Notes under the pieces: model-generated
What the model was told of the DNA's origin: nothing
The model's input: only the letters and a program-made list of their open reading frames with translations
Databases searched by the model: none
Shown: piece after piece, positions 10,360 through 22,139 of the stretch
Numbering within the stretch: the first letter of the stretch is position 1
Layout: each line of letters begins with the position of its first letter
Translations under genes and position numbers: made by a program
Assembly: GCA_025667525.1 (NCBI GenBank)
Contig: CM046874.1
Location: 665,898,963 to 665,962,962, forward strand
DNA from: Glebionis coronaria
Taxonomy: Eukaryota; Streptophyta; Magnoliopsida; Asterales; Asteraceae
Direction of reading: 5' to 3'
DNA length: 64,000 nucleotides

Positions 10360-12880
10360 AATGATGTAGCAAAACAAAAATGGCATTGTCTTGCACAGTT
10401 GCAATGCTGCCTCTCGCAAAATATGTTCATCTATTTCGATAGCGGACTATGTCACACTAGTTTGCCGACTTTCGCATCCAATGGTATACGAGGGATATCA
10501 CATAAGTTATACATTAGGTGTAGCTTAAGAAAAGCTTGTGTGTACTCCTATTTGGATTCTCGAGCCCCTAATTCTACAACATTCATTATGTTAATTAACA
10601 AAGCTGATATAAGGAGTTAAGATGATATGCACATTTTACCTTTTTAAATTAGTGAGTCACTGCGATTATTGCAGAAAAAACAAGGATCTAAGCACATCAG
10701 ATGTGATCACCATGATGAATGCGACTGCGCTCAAAGGGTAACCTTATTTAACCCTCTTGTTCTGATATAGTTTCGTAAAAAAAGGGTGACCCGTGTATTT
10801 GACAGCAAGCATAACCACTTGGATCATCAGGCTAATACCATGTAGGAAACCGTATTCACATGAAATCAACATAAGCATATGGAAAGCAGACTCGCCGAAT
10901 ATTGACAGCAACATGACTTTTCGTCGGGCCTGCTGAGAATCTATCATTTAAGTGCATGAAACACATGACATAGGCAAGGTGAGACAAGTATTTTCTCACT
11001 TTAGACAAGATGATGACGCTGATGGGGCGTTTATATACCTGAATTCTATGTGACAGTGACAAGCAAACATACGTCAACAAGAAATGCATAGATTTTTCAT
11101 ACCGCAAAACCAGCAACTATGACTTTCCAGATTTGAGTACTATTATGTATACATATAATGCCAGTATGTCATTTATTCTTTCTTAGATTTGAGCATTGTT
11201 TATGTATTGAGACACATGAATGGGTCCTTAAATGACGTTTAACTCTAATAACGTTTTTCAGAGCAACGATCTCTATAATATTCCGCAATGATCTCCATCT
11301 GATGACGTGACCGAGATAGTATCTTACTACCATGTTGTGTCATCAGTATGGAGTTCGATGGTATGTACTTTGTAATGTGTATGCGACTAACCTCTATGTG
11401 TGCGTTCTAGAGGACTTGATGTCATTTGGTTTACTGATATGATTGATAGCTTAAGAAGGCCAGCAACATGCACTTGCTTTTATCCTTGAACCCTTGGTGG
11501 TGTGATACCTGAAAATACATAGGGTATAGGAACATTCATGATCTCACCGAAATGTGCTTTTCTCTGCAGATATGAGAAAGTTCAACGATTCCTAGATCTT
11601 GAACTGTTGTTCCGATCAATTAGAATCACCTATTATTTCCAACTTTGGTCAAGGTCACAATATGTGATATATTCATATTTTATAAACTTTTCGTAAATGC
11701 TTAAGGAAGTCTAATATTATAGAAAACCTCGCATTCAGGAAGATAAGCGTTAAGATTGGTTCGAAAGTGAGCAGTTGACAGTTGACAAGATCAGTAATCT
11801 TTTGTCCCACATAGCTAGATAAGCAAAACTTAAAGTGGTATATAAGGTAAAGAGTATAATAAAATTTAAAATTGTAAATCTGATGTTCAAACATTCTTTG
11901 ATTTGAGCAACGGATTTATTACTTTTTAAAACTGATTTTGCTAATTGTCGTTTTTTTTCTGTAAAAAACAAAAAACAAATTTACCAATTTAATTGCTACA
12001 TCGTCTTTTGTAGTATCTACCATCAAAAAATTGTTGCAATTGTTCCAATCTATGTGGGGCTTTATAATTTCATTGCTACACCAAGAATCAAGCCTCAAAA
12101 TCTTCATTGCTAATTCATCTTGAAGTCAGTTACTTACTTTGTATTTAGAGGCAGAATGAAACTGAACCGAACATATTTTGGTTTGTTCCTAAGATCATCC
12201 TTTCTATCATATTCGGTCACCATTATGCTTTGTAGAACGAGGCCGCGCCGGATGAGAGACTGAACGGACCTAGAGATGAACCAGAAATTTAGGCCAGTTC
12301 TCGGTCCTGTTTGGACCAAATCCGGTTCTCTGTACGGTCCGCTCTTGGTCGGTCCGAAAAATAATTTCTATCAAAGTATGTCATTACCGTAGCAAAACAT
12401 TTTAACATCATCAACTTAAGTGCATGATACATGGACATAGATGGTTGCAAGGCCACGAAGTCCAAAAATCTTTAACATGCCGCAAGGTGCCAGAAATATT
12501 TCGTTCATGGTCTATGCTACTTGCCTGAATTTTCTATAATAACCATTGAACAAAAAAACGAAAGAATGGTGAAGCCAAGACACATGATCCTTGACGTGTG
12601 TACGTCTTGTTGCTTACATATGTGTACGTCTTGTTGCTTACATATGATGTCGGGTTTTTTCTGGATCGGATCATGAACCGGATTTTTATCCATCCCTACA
12701 TCAATAATGTCCTAAAAAGGTACATGATATGATGATAATACACTCTTTTGTTTGTAACATATTTTCAGTAACCACCATTCAAAACAAAATATGAGACAAT
12801 TAAAGAGTCTGGAATTGTAAAAAGAATCATCAAAACATGTCATTACCATTACAAGAGGGCTAAACATCACCCAAAATTAA
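10360..12880. repeat. segmental tandem duplication, copy A
   Basis: Blocks of this 2.5-kb segment recur in order at 12950-15290. Examples are GTGTAGCTTAAGAAAAGCTT with CTTGTGTGTACTCCTATTT, CAGAGCAACGATCTCTATAA, AAAGTGGTATATAA, and ATTCATCTTGAAGTCAGTTA. The copies are diverged with many indels. No coding region is recognisable; open frames here are short and lack domains. Boundaries are approximate. Confidence 0.7.
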
Positions 12881-13085
12881 GGTACTAAAAAACTTGTTAC
12901 ATGGTAATCAGAAAATAACAAGAAAAAAAAACAGAAACAAATAGTCTCTAGTCATAATCTTGATGCACAAATTAAAAACAAAAAGGGCAACTCATTGCAA
13001 TGGTTGCATCTCACTAAACGTTCATCGCTTTTGATTGCGGCATGAGAATTTGTGTCACACTAGTTTGCTCACTTTCCCAGCCAAT

Positions 13086-13810
13086 CAGGGACGGAGCCGG
13101 TAGGGGGGCTGGTGGGTGCTCGCCCTCCCCCCCCCCCCCCCCAACTGACCCAACTGGTCCAGGTTGTAGCTTGGCTTCCGGAGAACATTTTAAAGAGTAT
13201 TTGATCTAGCCCCTGCTGATAGACAATATCTAAACACGCCCATTGATATTACGTTCTTGGAATGGTAAACTTTTGGTGTAGTTAACTAAAAAATTGTTGA
13301 AAATAAAAAGAAGAAGAGTTGCAGGTGTAGTGTGGGGAAGACGAGGTTAGGAAAAAGGTACAGAGTAATATACTACTAATAAATATGTATATTTGTTTGT
13401 TTAATATACCTATTCCCTTTGGAATAGTGCCTAGGCTATAGTCTAACTTTTAAGCAATAGAAAGTAGTACATTGTTCATTTTTTTTTGCTTTTTGTTTCT
13501 AAATTTGTTGGGTAATTTATAAAAAAGTAGCCAATCTATATGGTATTTTTTTTCTTCCGAAAGGGCTGGCCAAGCTAGATAGTAAGTAATTAATTTTAGA
13601 GAGTTCATGTAAAAAATTTTGATTTGAGAACATGTAAGTAGTATTTATTGATGTTTTAAAGTTATTTTTAACAACACGTAGATTTAATTGTAACCTCATA
13701 CGAGTTGGAGATGTGTCGGGATGATTGAACCGGTCGGGGTAACCATAACATGAATGTTATTAAAAAAAATTCTGCCCCCCCCCTAACATCAAATCTTGGC
13801 TCCGCCTCTA
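13086..13810. mobile_element. hAT-type MITE, 725 bp
   Basis: The left end CAGGGACGGAGCCGGTAGGG matches the reverse complement of the right end (TAGAGGCGGAGCCAAG). An exact 8-bp TSD, CAGCCAAT, sits at 13078-13085 and 13811-13818. Copy A of the duplication has an uninterrupted CATCCAAT at the same place, which supports insertion after duplication. A run of about 15 C near 13127-13142 and C-runs near 13775 mark the subterminal regions. No transposase ORF is present. Confidence 0.85.
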
Positions 13811-14210
13811 CAGCCAATTGTATACCAAAACGGTTTTTTTACAGCTAAACATACATATACAGGCATACAGCCATCGTCACGTTATTGGAAACTCAGGGGG
13901 TATCACAGAAGTTAACATAAGGTGTAGCTTAAGAAAAGCTTGTGTGTACTCCTATTTCGATTCTCAAGACCCTAATTCAACAGCATTGATTATATATGTT
14001 AATCAACATAATAGCTAATATATGGAGTTAAGATGATAAGTATGTACATTCACCTTTTTAAGTAGGTGAGTTACTGCGATTTTTGCAGAGAAAATAACTA
14101 ACTAAAAAGTCCCCTCTCCCAATTCTTTGCAGTAACCTTAAACTTACCTTCTCTCGTGAGAACAAACAAGTCCGTATTAGTTTCCCTTGGTTTGTCAAAT
14201 AGGTCAAATG

Positions 14211-14424
14211 TAGGGCTGAGCATCGGATGAAAGCGACCAAAATCGAACCAGAGTCGCCCGCTCAATTCGGGTCGGTTTGTATAGACGGCTTATGTGTGTT
14301 TTTCTCGGTTTTGGCCCGAACCGAAAACCATAAATATGTAAAACCGAACGACTAGGTTCATTTGGACTGGTTTCGTTTAGTTTACTTGGTTCGGTTCGCT
14401 TTTCATCAGTTTTTCTATCCCTAG
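14211..14424. repeat. possible MITE rich in GGTTCGG motifs
   Basis: Starts TAGGGCTGAGCATCGG and ends CTATCCCTAG, with GGTTCGG/CCGAACC-type repeats inside. It shares AGGGCTGAGCA with one end of 44357-44622. No TSD was defined. Confidence 0.4.
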
Positions 14425-15460
14425 AAAATGTAACATAAGCACAATACCACAAATTTTTCGTGTAATAAAAACTAAGGTAATATAACCAAACAAACACCAT
14501 TTCTTCCTTAACCAAGTAATATTTTCATACTTGTTGGTGCACCTGAAAAGTATCCAACTTCTTGGTTCAAACCCATTTCGTGGTGCAAGAGAAAGCACCA
14601 TTAACTAAATTTTTTCAGAGCAACGATCTCTATAACGAGAAAGAACTATGCATATGTATCACATATTCGTAAGTACAAGTTTATGTGTTTTGTCCCACGT
14701 CGGTAAATAACCAAAAATTAAAGTGGTATATAATGTCGAGTGTTTTTTACAACATTTGAACTCTATGCGTCATTTTTTCAAACGTTATTCTTTGAGCAAC
14801 CAGTACATGAGTTTTTAAAATTGATTTTTTTCCTGCAACGTAAACATAAAATAAAACACATGTATTTATTTAATTGCTACATCATCTTTCTACCTTCTAC
14901 CACCAAAATTTGTTGCAACTTTTCCTTGAACTTTAAAACTTCATTGCTACACCAAGGCCAAAGCCTCAAAATCTTCATTGCTAATTCATCTCGAAGTCAG
15001 TTACTTGCTTAACCGAACCGAATTCTGCTCGGTCTTGAGCAAAACTGACCATTGTGCTTTGTAGGACGAGGCTGGACCAAAGTCGAACCAACCTAGACAT
15101 ACACCTGCTACCAAATAACCATAAAACAATGTTTTTACCATGGCTTAGTAGGATAGGATACAAATCAATAGAATTAGCTCGTTCGTATCATAAACATGAT
15201 AAAACACTCTGTTGTTTATAATGTATTTTCAAAAACTAAAATTCTAAACAAAATATGAGAAATCGTGAAAGACCGCATAAGGATCGTGATGCAATATCCT
15301 TGTGCCACGAAAAAGGACATGTTTTTTTATCTTGTTTATGGTATTCTATCCTTAATTGAAACCTAAAAACATAAGTACAAAGTTTATGACGTTGTTAGGT
15401 AATGAGTTTACTAGACAATGATATAAACTTAGTTGAAGGAAAATGGAAAAAAAGAGGTAC

Positions 15461-15606
15461 CTTGAGTACCGGAGGAATAGACTCGCTCACAATAAGACAA
15501 TCTTCAAGAGTAAGCATGTCTGCAGGGGTAGATTGTTCTGTCTGTGTATCTTGACGAACAAAACAACCAATAGACACAATATCCCCAGGCACAAGATCTG
15601 TCGCTG
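15461..15606 (-). pseudogene. P5A-type ATPase (PDR2/MIA-like) exon fragment
   Basis: The minus strand reads AATDLVPGDIVSIG, then TPADMLTLEDCLIVSESI and VLKVP. This follows the actuator-domain pattern DLxPGDxVSIG...PADMLLL...VNExxxTGES...KVP of P-type ATPases, closest in my judgement to plant P5A ATPases of the ER. The TGES loop that drives dephosphorylation is degraded (SESIPP). The exon is bounded by an acceptor-like TGTAG and a donor-like CAAG|GTACCT. No other ATPase exons were found nearby, so it is an isolated relic. Another P-type subfamily remains possible. Confidence 0.6.
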
Positions 15607-15863
15607 CTACATGTATCCCCCACGCAATAGAAGTGATTGAATATCTATTCCCAATGAGCCAAAAGAAGGTGATAAGAATAGAAAAACAATTTTGGTAGAC
15701 GTGTTGTTGGTCAGGAAGGTGATAAGAAGGAATTACTCCAGAAGCTATTGGGTGATGAGCCATCTAGTAAAAAATTTAGCATCGTGGCCATTGTTAGGAT
15801 TGGGGCATAGTAGTATCGTGCCCATTGTCGCTTTGAGCTCAAGGCATGGGTTATGACTTTGAC

Positions 15864-15905
15864 AGATCTAAATTTGTAGATCTAAATTTGTAGATCTAAA
15901 TTTGC
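15864..15905. repeat. 14-bp tandem triplication
   Basis: Three copies of AGATCTAAATTTG(T/C) at 15864, 15878 and 15892, just upstream of the NLR fragment. Confidence 0.9.
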
Positions 15906-15934
15906 TAAGCAGCTCTTAAAAATCAACTTACAGG

Positions 15935-16389
15935 GGAACAATTCTCCTTGTTTTGGATGATATATGGAGCCAAAAGCTGGAAGAGTAGGAAACATTAGCA
16001 GCCCTATTACTTGTAGTGGCTCATGGAAGCAAAATAACCAGCACAATTGGAAAGACAAAATTGCTCAAACAACTATGCCACAAATGTCCATACGATCTAC
16101 AGAAGTTGTCAGAGAAAGATGCCTTTTCTTTATTTACTCGACATATGGGGATGAATGACTTTGAGCCATATCCAACACTAAGACTCTATGGTGAATGACT
16201 TTGGCTTTAAAAGCACTTGGAAGTTTACTCAGAACAAAATAAGCTAGATTTTCCTGATTTGGCTGAAGTCTCACTTGAAGCTCTAACTTATCTTAGGGTT
16301 TTACTTCTCGGCCGTTGTGGTGATGGTGTATTGACAAGTCTAATACATGTAAATTCATCAGCCACCAAGTTGAATATTAACGGTATCAC
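15935..16389 (+). pseudogene. NLR (NB-ARC-LRR) immune receptor fragment
   Basis: From 15941 a frame reads ILLVLDDIW, the kinase-2 motif whose final W is typical of non-TIR receptors. It continues with a TAG at 15986-15988, then HGSKITST (RNBS-B-like) and YDLQKLSEKDAFSLF (RNBS-C). A frameshift leads to TLALKALGSLLRTK near 16198 (GLPL region). Another frame gives SLEALTYLRVLLLGRCG (LRR-like) near 16275-16330. The P-loop and the N-terminus are missing. Intact NLRs sense pathogen effectors; this copy is clearly dead. Confidence 0.75.
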
Positions 16390-17164
16390 ATGACTTAGTA
16401 AGTATCTATAACTGTGATGAGATAAGATAAGCATAGGCAAGTAACTTACTTGTGAATTTAAGGAGGTTGCAAGTACAGAATTGTTCAAAATTGGTGAGTT
16501 AGGGAGAAAAAGAGGAGGAGGAGGATGTGCGGAACCAAATAACATCCTTTAAGAGTACAATTTGAACGAAGTTAGAACCTTGTGTGAATGTAGTGGTACT
16601 ATTTGCACGAATGTAGTAACTTTGCATGCATCTGCAAGATGAACATCTTCAACCTACAAATATCATGACACACATCACAGTTCTGCTATAAACCGGAAAA
16701 CAAAAATATGCAAAGATTTCAGAATGTCGCAAACTAACTTACTAACTAACCGTTGTACGGCGACTTCCTCTTCCTCAGTAAAACAAAGTACGACAAATGG
16801 CCATGGCGACTTCCTCTTCCTCAGTAAAACAACATTCAAATCAGATCTCGACATTGTAAACTGATAATGAAATCGTTCTAGTTTGCGATGCATTGGTTAT
16901 GAAGTACCTGTGAAACAAGTAAATAACATATATTTAAAAGCAAAAAAGTAACACGCCGAGCTAGAAATGTTACAAGTAACACGGGAATTTAGTTGTTAAA
17001 AAGTTAACACGGTAGCTCCTTATTACCATATTCAATCTAAGGTAGTCAAATGTATAAAAAAAGTCAAAGGTGGTGGGAGGGAATCAAGGTAAACAATTCG
17101 CATAGAATTGCTATGAAGCTAAGGTTTCATATAAATACCAGTTCCCTGAGACGCTCTCTGTTTT
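16390..17164. other. unassigned, between NLR fragments
   Basis: No gene is supported. A direct repeat of about 28 bp (GGCGACTTCCTCTTCCTCAG followed by TAAAACAA) occurs near 16759 and 16805. Confidence 0.45.
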
Positions 17165-17371
17165 TACAAACACAGAATATGTTTACCTTCTTTGGATACG
17201 TTGGTAGAAAAAGCAAGAAAATATAAATTCTTAAGGGTGGGATGTTATGTCCTAACTGTTTCGACTCAGAATTATGTGTGTAACTTAGACTCACTGCATA
17301 AACTGCAACATGCCGAGCGGGGCCTAAAGCATCAAACTAGCCAAAACCTTCAAGTCAACTATATCCATGGT
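17165..17371 (+). pseudogene. possible LRR segment of the same NLR
   Basis: An open frame reads SLDTLVEKARKYKFLRV and then NYVCNLDSLHKLQ. The spacing of L residues and the VCNLDSL phrase resemble plant NLR leucine-rich repeats. It lies 0.8 kb downstream of the NB-ARC fragment on the same strand and is cut by the LINE at 17372. The repeats are too degraded for a firm call. Confidence 0.45.
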
Positions 17372-18482
17372 TGATTAAGTGAAGTTAAAAGGAAGAAGCT
17401 TATCGGAGGTCAATGAGGAGATCAATGACAGCTGTACTTGAAAAGCTTTATTGGACCTCAGAAATAAAGTCGGGAGAATGAAGAGATCAATGACAGCTGT
17501 ACTTGAAAAGCTTTATTGGACCTCAGAAATAAAGTCAGACCATTCATTATTCAGTGTATTGGTAATGGTAAAGAAGTTGCTATGTGGAATGACAATTGGT
17601 GTTAAGGGCATTTGAAGAAATTTGTGACTAAGAGAATCCTGTATGATACAAGGATCAATTTTTATTGTTGCATTGCCGATATGGTAGATGAAAAACTGAA
17701 AGCTGAAGTCGTGTTGCAGAAAATCATGGACAACATCAGATTACAATTGCATGGGTCAAAGGTGAAAAAAGTCAAGTCCAGTTAAGCAAGTGGTTCTGAT
17801 GATATTAGCAATGTGATAGATGCGATAACAGATTTTAAACATAGTGATAGATAGGGTGAGTCATGAAAAATGAGACTACCCTGATCTATCTTATGTTTAA
17901 GATTTGGTTAAGCAGTGATTGAACCCTCTTTGTGGCCTTATTTGGTATGGATTATGCCGGCTTGTGATAGGATTCTAATTCTACATAGGAGGATAGAGCT
18001 GTATGTAGTTTTAGAATAATCGTATAAGAGGGAAATGTAGTCCAAAAATGTAGATATATCCATAGAGTGCCCAATAACAATCTTAATCTTTTTGATGAGG
18101 CCTGCTATTTCAGTGTTGTTTGTTGCAGACTGATTTGAGCATGGAACGTAGTCAGTGGCTGGTGAAGCTAATACAATTAGTGATACTATACTATAATGAC
18201 GTCTATTCGTGACTATAGATGATGGGGGATGCCTATAGTAGTTTTGATAATCTCAAAAAAGGAAATGTAGTTAGAGTATTGGTACATCCTAGTTGTATGG
18301 GCGAATTTAGGTGAACACATGGCACTGTGCTTCCTGATAGTGTCTCGATATTTGATTAGTATCATGGTTGTCTGGCAATATGCATAAGTGTATATGTGAC
18401 ATCTTACAGAGGTGTTTGAGGAATATCCAAATCCTTCGTTTTGGAGTAATATATGTTTACCTTGTTCACCAAAAAAAAAACA
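17372..18482 (+). mobile_element. 5'-truncated L1-type LINE
   Basis: It ends with ten A residues (18471-18480) after ATATGTTTACCTTGTTCACC. It is flanked by an 11-bp TSD, ATATCCATGGT, at 17361-17371 and 18483-18493. The only coding remnant is the C-terminal part of ORF2: near 17543 one frame reads CIGNGKEVAMWNDNWC, the zf-RVT region of plant LINEs, followed by a stop and KKFVTKRILYDTRIN. Upstream frames are shifted. Strong 5' truncation is normal for target-primed reverse transcription. Confidence 0.85.
17414..17536 (+). repeat. 58-bp direct repeat within the LINE
   Basis: Nearly identical units at 17414-17471 and 17479-17536 (TGA(G/A)GAGATCAATGACAG...AATAAAGTC), separated by 7 bp. Confidence 0.85.
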
Positions 18483-18493
18483 ATATCCATGGT

Positions 18494-20061
18494 GGGACTT
18501 GGTATATAGTTACAAACTCAGCGACTTGTATTCCTAAATGTCCTCATAATCCTTACACCAAAAACCAAAGCAAACTTATCCGTATAGGTGCACTGTTCCA
18601 ATTCAATACACATACGAGTTCTAATACCCAAAAGGCCAAAACCAAATCGCTCATTAATCACGCTGTCATTTAAGAAGATATATCAGTAGCCAGAAACTTA
18701 CAACTTATATACAAACAATGAATTAACATTTCTTACAAACGGATACAAGACAACAAATTACAAACACAGTCCCTTAGATTTTTAATAATATATCCTATGT
18801 TCCTCTATAGGTATAATTTTATAGCACTCGTTTAACAAATCAAGTGAATATGCAACTAATACTCCCGCAGTAAACTATAACGCACTAAATTAGGCCCAAA
18901 TCATGGCTAAAAACCTCCGAATCAACTAATCCCATTTATACCGGAGCTCAGTTCACACCATATAAAAGTCCTAGGTACAAGTCAGGTTCTGGTCTATAAC
19001 ACACAACCAATAAAAAACAAACTCCCATGTTTTTCATGAAATTGTGAAGATATATTAGTAGTACTAATAATTATAATTTACATATTAGGAGAAGGCAAAC
19101 GGGCAACAAGCTGCGCCGCTAGCCCTTTTTGTATAGCAAAACCAAGTCTATTAATACAACATTTGTAGATTTAGTAGTACCATATGACATATAACTATAT
19201 AAGAATTACACATATTCGATATAGAAGCAATGGACATGCCCATGCTCTAAATTCCAAACAGACTACATGGTCTAACTGTCTATTCAAACCTATCACGTTA
19301 TTCACAACAACAACTTCATTTCCTATACCAATCCGGGTGTCATTCCAATTAAGAAGATAACACAAGAAACAAAATAAATCGGCCTCATTATTGTATAAGC
19401 TCTTATGCAAGACTACATTTATGTCCCAATATTCACTTGGCTCTAACTGCATTAGCTGTAAAGAAATTCATCTTAACATCCCATAGCTCAGCCACTTAAT
19501 CCACTTGAGCATTCTTTCCTTACTTTCAACAATCGTCTTGAAGCTTGTGGCCATATAACGCAGCCACTTTGGCGCAAGGTCTAAAACCTCCTGGCAATAA
19601 CTTAAAAACTAATTATTGGCCTATAACACATAACCTAAAAAAACACACTCGCTTCACTATCTATTTAAATTAAGTAGCAATATACTAACAATAAATCGAT
19701 AAAGCTATGGTGTAGGTCCATGTATGCCATGGTGAGGCTATAACATATAGTTTGCTCAAAGTGACATAGGACAATACACCACTCAAACACGGTCCTAAAG
19801 AACTTGTAAGATGACACGGTATCGATATTCTACAGCCATCTCAGTATCCACCTGATAAAATAAAAGGAAATATCTTTGGAACTTATGGAAATCTGCTTGC
19901 ACCACTTCACCCTTGCTTTCACCGTGCTCCATCGCTGCTTAAGGGAACCTTGCCTATTCTTCTTTGGCTTGCCTTGTTCGCCTTAAGCTTGTGCTATTTG
20001 ATGGACGAAAACTATGTCTTTGATCCTGGTGGATATGTTTCATGCTTCTTCCTATGATGAT
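18494..20061. other. unassigned, about 1.6 kb
   Basis: AT-rich sequence with no recognisable gene. Minus-strand open frames such as 19195-19452 show no domain. The right edge meets the Athila-like 3' region at about 20062. Confidence 0.4.
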
Positions 20062-21482
20062 CAAGGTCGAGTCAGGCTCACGACTCGGTAATCAAAAATC
20101 AAGCGCTTCATGGGAGGCAACCCATGTATATATCTTTTTGCTTTCTTTATCCTAAGTGTAGGGGAGACCCGTTGGTTTGCTATTTCCTCTCCTCTCTTAA
20201 TCAGGGATTCGAGCTTCAAATGATCCACTCTTGATGATTCTTGACGACCCGTGATTCCGTGTTCACTTCTTCCTGGTTTTATCCTAAACTCTTTTCGATT
20301 CACTATTTTATATTTTCTCAATATTAAAATAGGAATCTCTTTAGTTGTCTTTCCCTTAGAGAAATTTAAACAAAGTGCACAATGTCCTAAGTGTAGGGGA
20401 GTTTACTCCCACATGCTTAAACATTGAGGACAATGTTTATATTAAGTGTAGGGGGGACTTCTATCGAAGTTAAGTGGTCTTTTCCTTGTATGTGTCCTCA
20501 TTTTAACCGGAAAATCAATTTTTCGACATTTTTCAAATTTTTTGATCTATTTTGGCCTATTAGTTTTTACTTTTGTATAGTTATTTCCTTTCCTTATTAG
20601 AATAAATGCTTAATAAAGTGGTTTTAATTTTCAAAACGTTGTGAATCTTTTGACTCAACCCGAGTTTACTTATCTAAGTTTACTCTAGCTAGTATCCTTA
20701 ACGTGTTTAGGTCAAGTTTTGCTAGGCTTTTATATAGGGAGCTATAAAACGCGAAAGTCTTGACTCTCACGGGTTAAGAACAAGAACTTTTCGCAAGTTC
20801 CTATAATTGATCCTAAAGAGTTGTTTATCAAGGGAACTTTAAAATGCGATTTCTAAACTTGAAAAAGTCTAAGAGTTTGCAAGATCCTATAGGCGACTCG
20901 AAAACCCAAAACTTTGATTTAATAGGCTAAGCATCCACGAGTCTCATTCCTTGAGATTTTAAACTGTGGAGAACGAGAGATGATAGAGCCAATTATAAGT
21001 TCGGTATTCTTTCGTGAATTTATGTGAGTTAATTATAAGCCTATTCTCCCATCGCTTGTTAATAAATTTATCTGCAATAAATAAGGTTGTACGATTTGAA
21101 AAGTTACTTAGCTTCTAGCCCAAGATCGTTTAAAAGTTGCTCGGTATGGATTAGAGTTCATAGCCAAGGCATAACTTATTGAAGCGGGATGCGAAGATTG
21201 GCGAGTCCGAAAAGGCCCTAACAAGGCATGAGGGCTATATTTTGTTGCTAAAGATCCAAAGTGATGTGAAGAATCATTTATCGAAAATCAATATGAAGGA
21301 TCGAGACACACGACGAAAAGCAAAAACTCCCCAAAAGTCATGGAGAAGTGTATCCGAAAAGACCCTAGCAAGGTATGAGGATAAATAGATCCAAATCATA
21401 AAAATAGGCGGATCGTTGTATATCAAAATCCAAAATAAAGATTGGAGAAAAATGAAGAAGTCGTGGTCCAAGTATGAATCTC
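20062..21482 (+). mobile_element. outer Athila-like element, 3' untranslated region, left part
   Basis: From GGTCGAGTCAGGCTCACGAC onward the sequence is collinear with the post-pol region of the inner Athila-like element (36447 on). Shared features are AAGCGCT...GGGAGGCA, repeated AAGTGTAGGGG motifs and AACATTGAGGACAATGTTT. It continues after the Copia-2 insertion at 41245. No gag or pol of this element is present to the left, so it is 5' truncated. The Ty3/gypsy Athila label comes from the inner copy. Confidence 0.8.
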
Positions 21483-21947
21483 TGTTGGGTCTACTAGATG
21501 TAGATCTTGCAGCCTGTCAGGACCGATGAATGACTTCTATAATCACAAGTCAAATCACAAAGAGACTCTATACACAATATGAATGTAAAATATAAATATA
21601 ATCAAGGAGAACAGAATAACTGTAAAGACTTGATCCTTTCTAAGGATTTCTAATATTGATAATGACTAGAACTACGTTTTGTGAAGGTGTACATAACCCT
21701 TCTGCCTAAGGTTCCTTTTATACTACAAGGAAACCCTAATACAGCATTAAAGAAAACGTGTAAAATTGATATGCATATCCTTTCCTAACATATCTCATGC
21801 ATATCCTAACAGAAGATTAAGTAAATAATAAAGTTTGACCTCGACTAGGACCAGGAGCAGGACTTGCTCCTACTACTACTAGGACCAGGAGGAACTACAT
21901 ACCTCCTAGTCCACCTATTACATTTAACTATTACAATAGTCCTAACA
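21483..21947 (-). repeat. Copia-2 3' LTR
   Basis: 465-bp LTR. The minus-strand TATA box (TATAAAAGG) is at 21714-21722. A small hairpin, TCTAC TAGAT GTAGA, lies within 25 bp of the plus-strand left edge. Confidence 0.95.
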
Positions 21948-21966
21948 ATCCTCCCCTAAACTTGAA
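21948..21966 (-). promoter_or_regulatory. Copia-2 polypurine tract
   Basis: The minus strand reads AAGTTTAGGGGAGGATTG next to the 3' LTR. Confidence 0.8.
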
Positions 21967-22139
21967 TTTGACCTGTTGAGTTCAAGTTTCCTGGAAAACG
22001 TGCAAAGAAGCCCGAGGATTGTATCAGCAAAACAAATAACAGCATCAGAAAGATAAGAATCAGAGTAACCGCCGCAACATGAAACACTAGAAGCTTCTCC
22101 AAAGCTTGTAACAAATCAGCATCGTGTTGAATCTTTTCA

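Larger units (their letters stand above)
12950..15290. repeat. segmental tandem duplication, copy B
   Basis: Diverged second copy of 10360-12880, in the same orientation and with the same order of shared blocks. It holds a 725-bp hAT-type MITE that copy A lacks, so that insertion followed the duplication. It also contains a possible MITE at 14211-14424. No gene is supported. Confidence 0.7.

Noticed and set aside
10192..10620. 142-codon plus-strand ORF
   Set aside because: No domain; it crosses an LTR-promoter-like segment and is not preserved in duplication copy B.
19195..19452. 85-codon minus-strand ORF in the unassigned region
   Set aside because: No domain, splice pattern or paralogue to support it.
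21179..21388. Small basic ORF shared by three Athila-like 3' regions (also 37385 and 62953)
   Set aside because: Two copies start with TTG, not ATG, and most differences between copies change amino acids. This looks like DNA homology without coding constraint.
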